DNA of 64,000 nt from CBDBDZ01 sp965204215 (GCA_965204215.1 CBDBDZ010000001.1:1-64000); one strand, 5' to 3'; numbered from the stretch's first letter, positions 47,471 through 58,587 are shown. The notes: a model not told the origin generated them from the letters alone. Program-made: numbers and translations.

Positions 47471-48041
47471 TGTTTTTCTAAACCATTGTTTTAACACAAC
47501 TATTTAACGGCAACTCCGTTGCGACAGGTGTGCGTTCCTACAGCCCTAGGGTGAGTGGCAATTTTTGCTTTGGCTGCATCGGGGTTGCTTGCTCTAGTTT
47601 TGCCAGAATCCTGGTTTTTTCCGCCTGGAGAGGGTGGGTCGATGTGTATCCGGCTATCTCTGCGTTTAGCGACGATTTTGGTTCGGCTGCCAAGGAAACC
47701 CCGTCAAAGCCCCAAATCGCCCCGTATGGGACCCAGACGTCCTGGAAGAAACCAACCAAGCTTGAAGGGCCAGCATGTTGACAAACCCCGTGTCTCAAAT
47801 CTCTTGATGGCAACACGAAGCGGCACCATGCCCAGCACACTAGCCCAACGACAAATTAAACCACAAAAAAACACAAACCTTTGCAATTTGAACTCAATCT
47901 CAAAATTGCCGTGCCAATATTTTTTTGTTTTATCAACTTTTCGAGTTTTAATTAGTCGCTGGCGCGAAATGATTGCACTATTTTTTGCTCATGTTTTTAC
48001 AACATTCCTTGTTGTGAGTTGATTTCTTCTTTTTTTATCCA
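47471..48041. other. GC-richer block without an assignable gene
   Basis: From about 47,505 to 47,840 the composition jumps above the neighbouring DNA, and overlapping frames are open on both strands (for example 47530-47781 plus, 47538-47840 minus). The plus-strand frame with FGSAAKETPSKPQ and YGTQTSWKKPTKLEG looks vaguely familiar as a recurrent hypothetical, but I cannot name it or tell which strand codes. The remainder to 48041 is AT-rich and empty. Confidence 0.35.
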
Positions 48042-49423
48042 TCAACTTGCTTTTTTCACTAGGCAACGCATCAATTGCCGACTATTGAAACCTAATATTG
48101 CGCAATAACCTGCTGATTCCGTCGTTGAATCGTATTTCATCCTGCTTCTTCCCAATTGCCCACCATGTTTTGCATGACCTATTAGCGGTTCGATCCCCGC
48201 GCGGCGATTGATAAGCTCCGTTTCTTGCGCATGAGGTTCAGTATTTTTATCATGTGATTTAACCGTAGCAGGTTTCTGTAACCCTAAATGTGATCCTGTT
48301 TGTTGCTCTAGGTAAATGACATTAGCTTTTGAATAATACCCTTTATCCGTGGCAACTGATGTAAGTGGCGCTTCAGGAAAAAGGTTTTGATGCAATTCCA
48401 CCATGGGTTTTAACGACTGCTTGTCTTCCATGCGGATAGAATCGTTTTTCGCAACAATCAAGAAATTACCGCCTATGCGTCCTAGTTGAAATGCACGACC
48501 AAATTGGTATTTGATCCCAGGTTTCTGTTTATTAAAGCATGCCACTTCTTTAATGTGAAATGCCAACCTCTTTGTTGGCCCAATATAGCCATTAAGTAAA
48601 AACTTCGTAACATTGACGAAATGATTATGAGCATTCTCTTTCAGTGACATCATATATTGTTTAATATTCCAAGGCATATGATTGAAGTCATATTCTGTTA
48701 ACACATCAATATAGCGGGTAACTGTCGTAACAGGACTAAATGTCGACAACCATAAATCACTCAACAAACTATTTTTCTTCTCTTTATCCGCGGTTTTGTC
48801 AAAGTAGTATTTGCGCGCTACTTGCTTAATTCCTTTTAAGTCAATCTCAAACGAATCAAACATGAAAGTGCTAAATGTTGACTTCATGTAGCCCCAGACT
48901 TTACTTGCTTTAATGGCCAGTTGCGTAAGCAAATGCACATCAGATAGGCCATATTAGCTGCTTGTATCGTAGAATCAATGTCTAAGGCACTTGGCTCAGC
49001 AAAGCCTAAACGCTCTGCAACAACAGCCATATGATTGGCTAATGCCTGTTGGGTCTGTGGTGTTAATCGGGAGCGAAACTCTTCTATCTTTGTATGATCG
49101 GGGCAATGCCATTTCTTAACAATTGTTTTGCCACAAAACAGCTGATAGGCAGCATTATCTTTAATAGCGTATTCTGCCTGGCGGTCGGTTTTATTAAAAC
49201 ATTGCTGCAAAAGAAAAGCACCCAGATGTATACGCAATCGTAACGGCCTACCCATCCACCAGCAACCTTTATTCGTTTTCTTTAAGTCAGGTAAAACTAG
49301 CTCTGTCAGTTCTTCCCAAGGTAGAACATTAGCCAGCTGAATCAATGGGTGACTATCAGCTACCGCCACTATAACTGACGCGGGTTCGACCTTGAGTTTT
49401 ATCCCTGAATCATCGATACTCAT
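48042..49423 (-). pseudogene. IS5/IS1182-like transposase, frameshifted
   Basis: Two overlapping minus-strand frames. The first (49423-48884) has DLKKTNKGCWWMGRPLRLRI and LFCGKTIVKKWHCPDHTKIE, then SALDIDSTIQAANMAY. The homologous continuation DVHLLTQLAIKASK is in another frame (to 48042), showing a single-base shift near 48945. The rest has the DDE core (VATDKGYYSKANV) and RAGIEPLIGHAKHGG. Without the shift it would be about 450 residues. It is probably inactive. Confidence 0.85.
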
Positions 49424-49457
49424 CTTTTATGTCCCTGCCTATGGATGGAAGTGTCAT

Positions 49458-49674
49458 ATGACTAAACAGAATTCAACCAAAATCCCGCAAGCAATGCAAA
49501 CAACCTATGATAACATCATGATATTGGTTGGTGATTATTGCCAGAAAAATATCGATAGCGAATATATCGAAATTTGTCAGCAGGTGCTTGCTGCACTTTC
49601 CAGGAAAAGACCGAATCCACTTAAAAGTGGCCGTATTAACACCTGGGCGTGTGCAACAATACATGCAGTTGGTA
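49458..49674 (+). pseudogene. N-terminal remnant of a DUF6398-type protein
   Basis: From ATG 49458: KIPQAMQTTYDNIMILVGDY, then DSEYIEICQQVLAALSRKRP and SGRINTWACATIHAVG. This is the typical start of DUF6398 proteins (function unknown), cut at 49675 by IS66. The matching C-terminus is at 2023-2135, next to the same end of the other IS66 copy. About 60 residues of the middle are absent. Confidence 0.7.
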
Positions 49675-49756
49675 GTGAGCATCCGGTGTAAAGCGCCTTT
49701 TAATTTTTTTAAAAAAAGTTACCCTGAAATCTCTTGGCTTTTGGGAGAAATAGAAG

Positions 49757-50149
49757 ATGGATAAAAACTTAACTGAGCAATCTTCAAATGCTAAAGAAAA
49801 GGGGGGGAATAATTATTGGCGTGCTCATGTGCTAGCCTACCAGCAAAGCAAACTGAGTATGCGGGATTTTTGCAAGCAGCAGCAACTACCCTTCCATCCT
49901 TTTCGTTATCAACTCTATAAGCTGCGTGACATGGATAGGGACCAACAAGAGTTATCATCCTTGCCTAAGTTAATTCCTGTCGATGTTGCAGACAGCAAGA
50001 TAACACAAACTAGCAAAGATAATCAGTTCCATTTTAGTTACCAGGATGGCCAACTGAGTTTACAGTGCTCCGGTCTTATTTTAAAACAGGTCTCTGGCTT
50101 AATGTCCTTGATTGGAGATTGGTATGCTCAATCTAACAACGGCACCTAA
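49757..50149 (+). CDS. tnpA: IS66 accessory protein TnpA, copy B
   Basis: 130 residues, the same predicted protein as the gene at 1548-1940; HTH-like segment at residues 21-40. First gene of the IS66 set, overlapping tnpB by 38 bases. Confidence 0.92.
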   Translation: MDKNLTEQSSNAKEKGGNNYWRAHVLAYQQSKLSMRDFCKQQQLPFHPFRYQLYKLRDMDRDQQELSSLPKLIPVDVADSKITQTSKDNQFHFSYQDGQLSLQCSGLILKQVSGLMSLIGDWYAQSNNGT

Positions 50150-50477
50150 TATATTTATTGCCAGTCATGCCGTTGATATGCGCAAAGGCTATGTGGGCTT
50201 AAGTGAATACATCCAAGCTACTATGGGCAAAAAACCTTTAGATAAATCTTGGTTTGTGTTTTTTGGAAAAAGGTTTGATCGCGTTAAAATTTTTTATTGG
50301 GACGAAGTGGGTTATTGTATTTGGTATAAGGTATTACCTGAAGGTATTTTTCGTCCGCCTAAAATTAACGATACTTGTTACAGCCTGAATACGCATGAAC
50401 TTAATTTATTGTTATCTGGTGTTGAATTGACAAATCCTCAGCGATTGGCTAAGGTTCAACCAGGAATTGTTGCATGA
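50112..50477 (+). CDS. tnpB: IS66 accessory protein TnpB, copy B
   Basis: 121 residues, the same predicted protein as the gene at 1220-1585, with the VDMRKGYVGL and FFGKRFDRVKIFYWD signatures. It overlaps tnpC. Confidence 0.94.
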   Translation: MEIGMLNLTTAPNIFIASHAVDMRKGYVGLSEYIQATMGKKPLDKSWFVFFGKRFDRVKIFYWDEVGYCIWYKVLPEGIFRPPKINDTCYSLNTHELNLLLSGVELTNPQRLAKVQPGIVA

Positions 50478-51902
50478 GGTGACAGGGGTGTTAGTTGCCG
50501 AAGTAGAAAATGATGTTGCGTATCTGCAGCAAGTTATTGCTGAAAAAGATAAGCGTATAACTGAGCTTGAGCTGGAAATCAGTAATTTACGGCATCAGCT
50601 TGATAATCTTATTCGCATGCAGTTTGGTCAACGTTCAGAAAGGCTCGTTGAAGAGGATGATTCTGATACCGATACTGACAATATTCCAGCATCAGAGATT
50701 GAGTTTGAATCTGTCGAGGGTTATACACGAAAAAAACGCCAAAATCGTAGTGAACGATTTCCAGAGTCATTACCGCGCGTTAATGTTTACTACGATATTG
50801 ATGAGAAAGACAAGCAGTGCCCTTGTGGCTGTGGTGTTGCATTGAGAAAAATGGGTGAAGTTGTTACCCAGGAACTGGTGTTAATTCCTGAGACACTTTA
50901 TGTACGATGTCATGTACGTCCTAAATATGGCGGATGTCGGTTTGATAGTGAAATACTCACTGCAGCGATGCTACCAATCCCTATTAAAAAAGGATTTGCT
51001 AGTGCAGAGCTGATCGCAGAAATTGCGATTAATAAATTTGCTGATCACCTTCCTTTATATCGACAACAACAACAATTTGAAAGAGAAGGTATTGAATTAT
51101 CTCGGCAAACAATGTGTGATTGGTTGGCAGCAGGAGCTGATATATTATTAGAATTAGTTGAATTAATTAAGCGCCTTACTTTAGATAATCCTATTATCCA
51201 TACCGACGACACACCCTTACCTGTGCTCTCCCCTGGAAATAAAAAGACCAAAACAGGCCGTTTGTGGATTTATGCAGGTCGAGGTGGTGATAAAACAAAG
51301 GATCAACACGATTATATATTTTATGATTATTCGGCTAATAGAAGTTCAAAATGGCCTTATAAAATATTATCTGGTTATGACGGTTATATTCAAGCAGATG
51401 CTTTTCCAGGCTATGATCCTTTGTTTCGCCATGAAGATGGCAAAGAAAAAGAAACCATCACTAAAAAAGATAAGATTAAACTTATTGGCAAAGCGATAGA
51501 GGTTGCTTGTTGGATGCACGCACGTCGTAATTTCTACAATATTGTTAAGAACACCAAAAACCGTGGTTTAGCTTATCAGGCAGTACAATATATAAGTCGT
51601 TTGTATGCTATTGAGAAGAAAGCCAAAGATAAAGATATGAATGCTCAAGAGCGTTATGACCTTAGACAACAAGAAGCAAGTCCTGTGCTAGAAGAATTTA
51701 AAGACTGGCTTGATGATAAACGAACGCAGGTTATGGAAAAGACCCCTATCTGTGATGCCATGAATTATTGCCTGAATCAGTGGGCGGCACTATGTCACTA
51801 TCTTGATGATGGGAGGCTGGAAATTGACAATGGTTATGGGGAACGACTTATCAAAGGTCCCTGTATAGGGAAGAAGAATTATCTATTCTTTGGTAGCGAT
51901 CA

Positions 51903-53446
51903 GGGAGTGTCCGCCTAAGTGTGTAAATGCCTTTAACCATGTATCCTGTAACCCTTCACTGGGTCAGGATATTAATTGAGCAGAAGGAATTTACATATGC
52001 CAATTTCTGATAAAATATTAGACGAGCTTATCGGTGATGCAAAGACAGCTGATGAAATTTTTGGTAAAGACGGACTGGTAAAGGCTCTTTCAAAGCGGCT
52101 AGTGGAGCGTATGCTGGAGTCTGAGTTAGATCACCACCTGGGTTATGCCAAACATGCCAAAGAAGGAGATAACAGCGGTAATTCACGCAATGGAACCAGC
52201 ACCAAGAAAGTGCTCCTAGAAAACGGTAAAATTGATATTACTGTTCCCCGTGACCGCAATAGTGAGTTTAACCCGCAGCTTATCGAGAAGCGCAAAGCCC
52301 GATTATCAGGTATTGAGGACGTCATTTTATCCTTGTATGGCAAAGGTATGACAGTGCGTGATATTCAAGCGCATGTGCAGGAGTTGTACGACCATGAAAT
52401 TTCTAAAGATTTGGTATCGACTATCACCGACGGCGTAGTTGAAGAAATGCAGGAGTGGCGCAATCGTCCCCTGAATAAGCTTTACCCCATTGTTTTTATT
52501 GATGGATTCGTAGCAAATTGTCGGTTAAACAAGGCTGTGTCTAAGCGAACAATGTATGTTATTTTTGGTATTAATACTGCCGGTGAGAAGGAAGTGCTAG
52601 GCCTGTACTTGGGTGAAGCAGAAGGTGCTAAATATTGGTTGTCAGTATTAACAGAGCTCAAGAATCGTGGCCTGGAAGACATCTTCATTTTATGTGCAGA
52701 TGGCCTAAAAGGTTTACCTGAAGCAGTAGAGGCAAGCTTTCCTAAGACTATCTTTCAGACATGCGTTGTTCATATGGTCAGGCATTCACTGAACTATGTC
52801 CCTTATACCGATAAAAAATTAGTTGCCTCAGAGCTAAAGAAAATTTACTCGGCTGATACGGTTGAACTAGCAGAGGAATACCTTGATGATTTTGAATTAA
52901 CTTGGGGTGAAAAATACGCTGCCATCATAAAATCATGGCGTGAAAACTGGAGCAAGATAATTCCGTTTTTCGACTATCCTAAAGAAATCCGCAAAGTAAT
53001 TTATACCACGAATATTATTGAGTCTCTAAACCGCACCTTGCGAAAAGCTGTTAAAAACAGGGGACACTTCCCCACAGAAACTTCACTCATGAAAGTGCTT
53101 TACCTAGCCATAAGGGGTGTTTCAAAGAAATGGACTATGCCAATTAGGGATTGGAAAAACGCGCTAAATCAGTTTGCAATTAAATTTAGTGATCGTTTCC
53201 CTGACTCTGCGTAAAAAGGACAAGCACGTAGGGAGGTAGAATTGCTTTGGGATATTGCCGCGGGTGGCCCGTGGCTACTCGCTGTGAACTTCACCCGTGA
53301 TGGGGTATTTCATAGCACTATGACAGCAGTAAAATAAAAATCTTGCAATACAGTTTTGATTGTGAGATCTTGAGGAGGTTGGTTGGGATACTACATGCCA
53401 GCCAACCTATTTTTAGGAGTGTTTACACACTTTAAATGACACTCCC
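51903..53446 (+). mobile_element. IS256-family element, copy 2, 1544 bp
   Basis: Same ends as copy 1, flanked by the 8-bp duplication AGCGATCA (51895-51902 and 53447-53454) within the IS66 tnpC. Opposite orientation to copy 1. Confidence 0.95.
51997..53214 (+). CDS. IS256-family transposase, copy 2
   Basis: 405 residues from ATG 51997 (frame open to TTG 51976). The predicted protein is the same as copy 1 at 34582-35799, with intact DDE motifs (FIDGFVANCR, CADGLKGLPEAV, NIIESLNRTLRK). Confidence 0.95.
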   Translation: MPISDKILDELIGDAKTADEIFGKDGLVKALSKRLVERMLESELDHHLGYAKHAKEGDNSGNSRNGTSTKKVLLENGKIDITVPRDRNSEFNPQLIEKRKARLSGIEDVILSLYGKGMTVRDIQAHVQELYDHEISKDLVSTITDGVVEEMQEWRNRPLNKLYPIVFIDGFVANCRLNKAVSKRTMYVIFGINTAGEKEVLGLYLGEAEGAKYWLSVLTELKNRGLEDIFILCADGLKGLPEAVEASFPKTIFQTCVVHMVRHSLNYVPYTDKKLVASELKKIYSADTVELAEEYLDDFELTWGEKYAAIIKSWRENWSKIIPFFDYPKEIRKVIYTTNIIESLNRTLRKAVKNRGHFPTETSLMKVLYLAIRGVSKKWTMPIRDWKNALNQFAIKFSDRFPDSA

Positions 53447-53777
53447 AGCGATCATGGAGGTGTCAGCGCAACGGCTTATTACACATTGATTCAATCAGCA
53501 CAACTCTACAAATTAAACCCAGTGCTTTATTTAACAGACGTGATTAGGCGTTTAGCGAGTAAGTTATATCATTCGTTAGAAGATTTACTGCCTCACCGTT
53601 GGCAGCCATTAAATCCATTTGAAAAATTCGGTGATAAAGAAGATAACCCCATCATCGTATCTAAGCTATTGGAATTACTGGCACAACTACCACCATCGTA
53701 GAATAAACAACGGCTAATTTTTTTAAGACATAATAGGTTCCGCTGACATAAGCGCCGGAATTTACTACTTTTTGCTA

Positions 53778-56700
53778 TCAAGCGACCTTGAGAGATAATA
53801 TTTTGCTCAGATCAAAGGGTGTGTCATTAGCTGCACGCCTCTTAAAGTCAAATTCTCCATGTAAATTAATGTGTCCCCAACAAAGAACTGAACTTTCTTT
53901 AATCAAAGATAGCATTTCACCTCGTTCCGTATCATTGGCACAGTTAGTCAATAATTGAGACAAATATAAATAATTCCACAACACTATACTATTTTGTAGC
54001 AGAACTTTACATCCCTCAGCCATATTCTGTTCTTCAGGATCAGCATGCCGGAACTCACCATTATTAGCATAGAATATTGCCCTAGAAAATTTATTTGACG
54101 ACTCAACACGATTCAGTTGTTTTTCTATGCGCTGACGTAATTTAACATCATCTAAGTAGGTGAGAATAAACAACGATTTAATAATACGACCAAATTCTTT
54201 GATTGCCTTATAAAGAGGGTTATCTTTCGCATAAGAACTTAATCGCTTAAATAGTTGTGAGGCACTAACTTTATTTAACCGTATAGTTGCCATAAATCGT
54301 AAGATAGCTTCCCAGTGACTAATTATCAATTTTTGATTAATGGTTCGACTAGGTAGCACTTGATAGCCAAGGTTTTGGTAAGTTTCTTTACTTGAAAATG
54401 CGTAAATACGTTGTTTTCCTATATTTTTTATTCGGGGAGCAAAGCTTACGTCAAGAAAATGAGTTGTTGCAAAAACTAATTCACTGAATCCGTGTGTATC
54501 TGTAGAGTGAATATCGATTTTTTCTGCATTCATGTTGTTTAATCCATCAATAACATATGCAGCTTCTCGTTCTGATGCGCTCATGACATTATGATGGAAT
54601 AATACTTGCCTATCGTCAATAAAATTATAAACACTAACACCTTTGTCCTTCCCGAAGTATTTAAAAGAGTAATTTGCCAACAAACAATCAACTGAAACGC
54701 CAACTTTCCTACCATCGCTTGAACCGTGATAAAGTTCGCTCTTAAACACTAGTGGAAGACTAAGCTCACTAATGAACTGTCGTATTTTCTCATTAGCATC
54801 GTTTATGTTTTTTTGACTAAAGTACCAATTTACTGTGTTAGTCATTGTATTTTGATTTATACCCTCAGAGATCTGCGCCATCTTATTGATGCCAATGTTG
54901 CAGCCTAACCCTATAACACTCGCAAGAAATACGTTTTTATCAGGCCTGTTTTTAACATGTTTAATAGCATGATGTTTGAACGACTTTGAGAATTTTGTAA
55001 TTTGGTCAATGTCAGAAAGTAGTTGGATAATTGGAATATATTTTACTTGGTCTAAGAAATCGGAAATGTAGCTAGACTCTTTCTCATCTATTGCAGGTGT
55101 AATAATGTGGAAACGATTATTTTTCTCTTCATTAAAAGATATGTGTGGATTTAGCCCGCCGATGATCTTCCGATTAACAGAGTGATACTTCTCACCTAAG
55201 ATTGCTTTAAGCTTTGCTAACACATCAATATGTTCCGAAAAATGCTCTAATCCTGCAAGCCTTAGCAGATCAGATCTTTGTGCATCCCAGTCTTCTTTTT
55301 CGATTAAGTAATCCTGAATTGATAAATAACGATAAGAGTGTTTTAGGTTTAACTGTCCTGATTTAATTGCATCTGCCGTATGCATAAAAAACAAAATCTT
55401 GTATAGAGATAGTTTAAATTTTCCTTGTTCGTTAATGATAGCCTCTTTTTCATCTTGGGTTAAGAACTCATCAGGCGCTTTGCTGGCATTTTGATCATTG
55501 ATTTTCTTAAAATACTTTATCGCTGAAATTAGCGTTTGATCAGAATAGCTTGGGTTAAACTCCAATGTTTTTACTATGTCAGAAACTCGATTCTGTAATT
55601 TAACTGATTGCTTTTCCAGCGCTTCAAAGAAATTTTTATCTTTTACAATGTCATCTAATGACTTTTCCAACTTAGCTATTTTATCTTTCTGCTTTTCATC
55701 TTCCAGTTGCTGGTGTTCATCAAGTAACTTTGATATCTGTTGGATTTTATCTGAATCAGATAAATTTTCTGATTTTGTTATCACTGTGATCTCATCAATC
55801 AAATTACGGTAGTTATGCCTAGTTTTGGTCAAATGTTTTATAGCTGTTTTCCGTTCACCTCGCGTGAGCTTCTCAGTTTCTTGTAACAGTCGGGCAGCAG
55901 CATTTTTTGCTGAGCGCACTGATCTTAGAAAAATATCAACAAACATGTCTTGTCGTAGAAAATATTGATGTTGTATGAAAGCAATCAAATATAAATATAA
56001 CTTCCTTTGATCAGTTATTTGCTTGATTTGAGATAGCTTGGCTTTTTTCACCCATGTTGCATAATATTCGCAGGCTTGTGGCGTTAACGCCAACGCATCT
56101 TTGACAGGCAAAACCGCATGAAATATATCGCTAAGCTTACAAAATACGGACAAGCTTGCTTTTATATTTTTGGGTTGTAGTGACTGATTGATTGTGCGGT
56201 ATTGGCTCAAGACAGCCGATGTGTTTTTTTCTGATGTTTCTAGCAGCGATCCTAATGCAATTTTTTGCTCATCAGTAATAGTTAAATCTAACTTCTCAAG
56301 CAACATTGATTCATGATTGATATAATGCTCAGTAATGCGATCGACTAGTGCATGATAAGATGGTATCTCAATGTTATGGTTATGCAAGTAATGTAGCAGA
56401 TCAAAAAATAATTCTCTGGGCTCGATAAATCGCTCAACTCTAGTGCTTATTTCCTTGTTAATCCAAGTTGCTTGTGACTCAAATGGCTTGCAGCTAAAAA
56501 TATCAAGAATTTTAATTTGATGGTTTACCAGCACCGTACCTTTGTAGTTTTCGATTTTGACGTGGTTATAAGAGATACCCAATAATCTTGCGGCATAATT
56601 GATATCTTCAAGTCGAAATTTTTTAATCATAAAAAGGCGTCGGCTAGCTTTAAAATAGGCATATTGCAATAGAAAACCAACTTTGTTGGTTGGTCCATGT

Positions 56701-56828
56701 AAGCGTCTAATTTGTTTCCCGATAGTATCATCCATCGCGAAGCAAATAGCACGCTTGTCAACGCTAAGTAAAGGGGGGCTATCAAACTCTTCTTGCTCTT
56801 TATCATTTAGGATACTCAATCTTGGCAT
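53778..56828 (-). CDS. tnpA: Tn3-family transposase TnpA, intact
   Basis: 1,016 residues, the usual length for Tn3 transposases. N-terminal DUF4158-like region (about 1-170), long helical middle, and C-terminal DDE_Tnp_Tn3 domain with SSDGRKVGVSVD (Asp), STDTHGFSELVF (Asp) and the downstream catalytic Glu in ADPEEQNMAEGCK. It recognises the 38-bp ends and forms cointegrates, later resolved by the recombinase. Overlaps the recombinase gene by 13 bases. It could mobilise both copies. Confidence 0.95.
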   Translation of the reverse strand: MPRLSILNDKEQEEFDSPPLLSVDKRAICFAMDDTIGKQIRRLHGPTNKVGFLLQYAYFKASRRLFMIKKFRLEDINYAARLLGISYNHVKIENYKGTVLVNHQIKILDIFSCKPFESQATWINKEISTRVERFIEPRELFFDLLHYLHNHNIEIPSYHALVDRITEHYINHESMLLEKLDLTITDEQKIALGSLLETSEKNTSAVLSQYRTINQSLQPKNIKASLSVFCKLSDIFHAVLPVKDALALTPQACEYYATWVKKAKLSQIKQITDQRKLYLYLIAFIQHQYFLRQDMFVDIFLRSVRSAKNAAARLLQETEKLTRGERKTAIKHLTKTRHNYRNLIDEITVITKSENLSDSDKIQQISKLLDEHQQLEDEKQKDKIAKLEKSLDDIVKDKNFFEALEKQSVKLQNRVSDIVKTLEFNPSYSDQTLISAIKYFKKINDQNASKAPDEFLTQDEKEAIINEQGKFKLSLYKILFFMHTADAIKSGQLNLKHSYRYLSIQDYLIEKEDWDAQRSDLLRLAGLEHFSEHIDVLAKLKAILGEKYHSVNRKIIGGLNPHISFNEEKNNRFHIITPAIDEKESSYISDFLDQVKYIPIIQLLSDIDQITKFSKSFKHHAIKHVKNRPDKNVFLASVIGLGCNIGINKMAQISEGINQNTMTNTVNWYFSQKNINDANEKIRQFISELSLPLVFKSELYHGSSDGRKVGVSVDCLLANYSFKYFGKDKGVSVYNFIDDRQVLFHHNVMSASEREAAYVIDGLNNMNAEKIDIHSTDTHGFSELVFATTHFLDVSFAPRIKNIGKQRIYAFSSKETYQNLGYQVLPSRTINQKLIISHWEAILRFMATIRLNKVSASQLFKRLSSYAKDNPLYKAIKEFGRIIKSLFILTYLDDVKLRQRIEKQLNRVESSNKFSRAIFYANNGEFRHADPEEQNMAEGCKVLLQNSIVLWNYLYLSQLLTNCANDTERGEMLSLIKESSVLCWGHINLHGEFDFKRRAANDTPFDLSKILSLKVA

Positions 56829-58048
56829 GACGTATCACCTGACTTATTTTTTAGTTGTGACAATGATAGTCCGCGTGTGACTGTATGTCTATCTGTTTGG
56901 GCAATATGCCGATAGTGCATGGTTGTACCTACATCACTATGTCCTGCGTTTTCTTGAGCCACTTTCAAGGGTGCACCAGAGTCCAATAATGATGTCACAT
57001 AGCTGTGACGTAACCAATGTGCTGAGGCTTGTTGTAGTTTTGATGAACGTCTAGGTTCATTATTTTTTTCATAAACTACCGCACCTAAATTAAATGCCCA
57101 CTTAACAATTTGATCAATACGCCGTGTGCTAATTGGTTGCTTTAAATTTTGCATGGGAATAAGCGGTGTCCTTTCACGAAATTTTGGCTCAGGGGAGGGT
57201 AGTCCGACTTTTAAACGAAATTCAGCTAGGACCGCAAGTAAATCATCAGGGACAGGGATCTCTCGCGATTTTTTGCCTTTACCTGTGATCCTTAGAAACC
57301 AGTTATCTTGACGTTGAATGAAGTTACCCATTCGATGATTAGCAGCTTCTGAAATCCGCAGCCCAGTATAAAATAAAAGCAATATGATATATTTAGCCCT
57401 AAGCACCTGAAATTGCTTCTGTTCAATTTCACTAGGGTAGTCATCAATCGCCGATAATATCGTAAAAATTTCTTCTACTTCTAAGTAGCGATCGATCAAT
57501 TGTGGCTTTTGTTTATTGCGACGTTTGCGGCGCCTTTCAATGGCAAGAGGGTTACCTGTTAAATAATTTGTTTGTACTAAATAATTAAAAAAGGAATCAA
57601 GTATGGTGACTGCTTTATTAATTGAGCTTGAGCCAAGTCCTTTTCCAAAAGGGCGCCATTTGGGATTAATTGTGCCATCTTTAAGTTGACGAGCAACCTT
57701 GGGACCAACCCATAATTTTTTGGGTATAGGTTGCTTCAAAAATGCTTGATACTCAACTAAATCATTCCGGCGCAGGCTTGAGACATTTTTTTTGGCAACG
57801 TGTATACACCAAAGCAACAATCGCTCAATTTCTTTAGCGTAGGATTGCAGTGTTAGTGGCGAATCTCTAAATTCACTGAGAAAAGATGATATTGCTTCAG
57901 CATCGTTTTTTGCATTTAATAATGATTGGCCCAATGCTTTATTATAATCATCACTAACAAAGGTTATAATCGCTTGACCAAGTGCTTCACTATCGTTAAT
58001 GGATAAAAAGAGCGGGGCAATTACTTCTGATTGCTTGCTTTTACTCAT
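56816..58048 (-). CDS. Transposon tyrosine recombinase, copy 2
   Basis: 410 residues, the same predicted protein as the gene at 29584: catalytic YTGLRISEA, SAHWLRHSYV, NAGHSDVGTT and MHYRH tyrosine. Translationally overlapped with ORF6N upstream (4 bases) and tnpA downstream (13 bases). Confidence 0.93.
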   Translation of the reverse strand: MSKSKQSEVIAPLFLSINDSEALGQAIITFVSDDYNKALGQSLLNAKNDAEAISSFLSEFRDSPLTLQSYAKEIERLLLWCIHVAKKNVSSLRRNDLVEYQAFLKQPIPKKLWVGPKVARQLKDGTINPKWRPFGKGLGSSSINKAVTILDSFFNYLVQTNYLTGNPLAIERRRKRRNKQKPQLIDRYLEVEEIFTILSAIDDYPSEIEQKQFQVLRAKYIILLLFYTGLRISEAANHRMGNFIQRQDNWFLRITGKGKKSREIPVPDDLLAVLAEFRLKVGLPSPEPKFRERTPLIPMQNLKQPISTRRIDQIVKWAFNLGAVVYEKNNEPRRSSKLQQASAHWLRHSYVTSLLDSGAPLKVAQENAGHSDVGTTMHYRHIAQTDRHTVTRGLSLSQLKNKSGDTSCQD

Positions 58049-58587
58049 TCAGCTTCTGTTGCCTCTTCAGGCCATGGCGTGAAACCAATGGGGCGTTTAT
58101 TACTGGCCTCCGGCGTTGCCATCAATTGACGTATGGCTTCAAAAACAATTTTAAATTGGTCATCATATTTTTGCTCGAGTTGATCCAGCTGTGCCTTAAG
58201 CTGCTTATTGGATTCTAGCAAGCGCCGCAACTTCACAAACGCACGCATAATTTCAATATTAACATTGATAGCGCGCTGACTGCGTAGTACGCTAGAAAGC
58301 ATGGCCACGCCTTGCTCAGTAAAAGCGTATGGAGGATAGCGGCGGCCACCCCAACTTGAGGTCACAGATTGTGACCTCAAGTCATCAAATTCCTGCTGGG
58401 AAAGCTGGAACATAAAGTCATCAGGAAAACGCGTTATATTACGCTTAACGGCTTGAATAATGGCTTTTGTTTCAACGTCGTACAATTTGGCTAAGTCAGC
58501 ATCAAGGATGACTTTTTCTTTGCGTAGCCAGATGATATATTGTTCAATAATTGCAACTTTATTGATGAGTTGTTCTGGTTTTGACAC
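58045..58587 (-). CDS. ORF6N-domain protein, copy 2
   Basis: 180 residues from GTG 58587, the same predicted protein as the gene at 29045; ORF6N domain then a coiled coil. Confidence 0.88.
   Translation of the reverse strand: MSKPEQLINKVAIIEQYIIWLRKEKVILDADLAKLYDVETKAIIQAVKRNITRFPDDFMFQLSQQEFDDLRSQSVTSSWGGRRYPPYAFTEQGVAMLSSVLRSQRAINVNIEIMRAFVKLRRLLESNKQLKAQLDQLEQKYDDQFKIVFEAIRQLMATPEASNKRPIGFTPWPEEATEAE

Larger units (their letters stand above)
50467..53701 (+). pseudogene. tnpC: IS66 transposase TnpC, interrupted by IS256
   Basis: The first part (50467-51902) has the coiled coil, the CPCGCG zinc region, HTDDTPLPVL, QADAFPGYDPLF, CWMHARRNFYNI and the end motif DNGYGERLIKGPCIGKKNYL. The IS256 with its AGCGATCA duplication then intervenes. 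The last part resumes SDHGGVSATAYYTLIQSAQ and ends at LLPHRW plus a tail, stop 53699-53701. Removing IS256 and one duplication gives 1,683 bases, a 560-residue protein, in frame. The HHGG-type C-terminal motif of TnpC is preserved, so loss is due only to IS256. Confidence 0.92.
49675..53735 (+). mobile_element. IS66-family element, copy B, interrupted by IS256 and truncated by Tn3
   Basis: Begins GTGAGCATCCGGTGTAAAGC. Carries tnpA, tnpB and tnpC; tnpC is split by an IS256 (51903-53446). The right terminus is missing: Tn3 copy 2 starts at 53736, 34 bases after the tnpC stop. Nearly identical to copy A but opposite in orientation. Confidence 0.9.

Noticed and set aside
34350..53446. The two IS256 copies and the DNA between them as a composite transposon
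   Set aside because: Each IS256 has its own private 8-bp target duplication, so both inserted independently.
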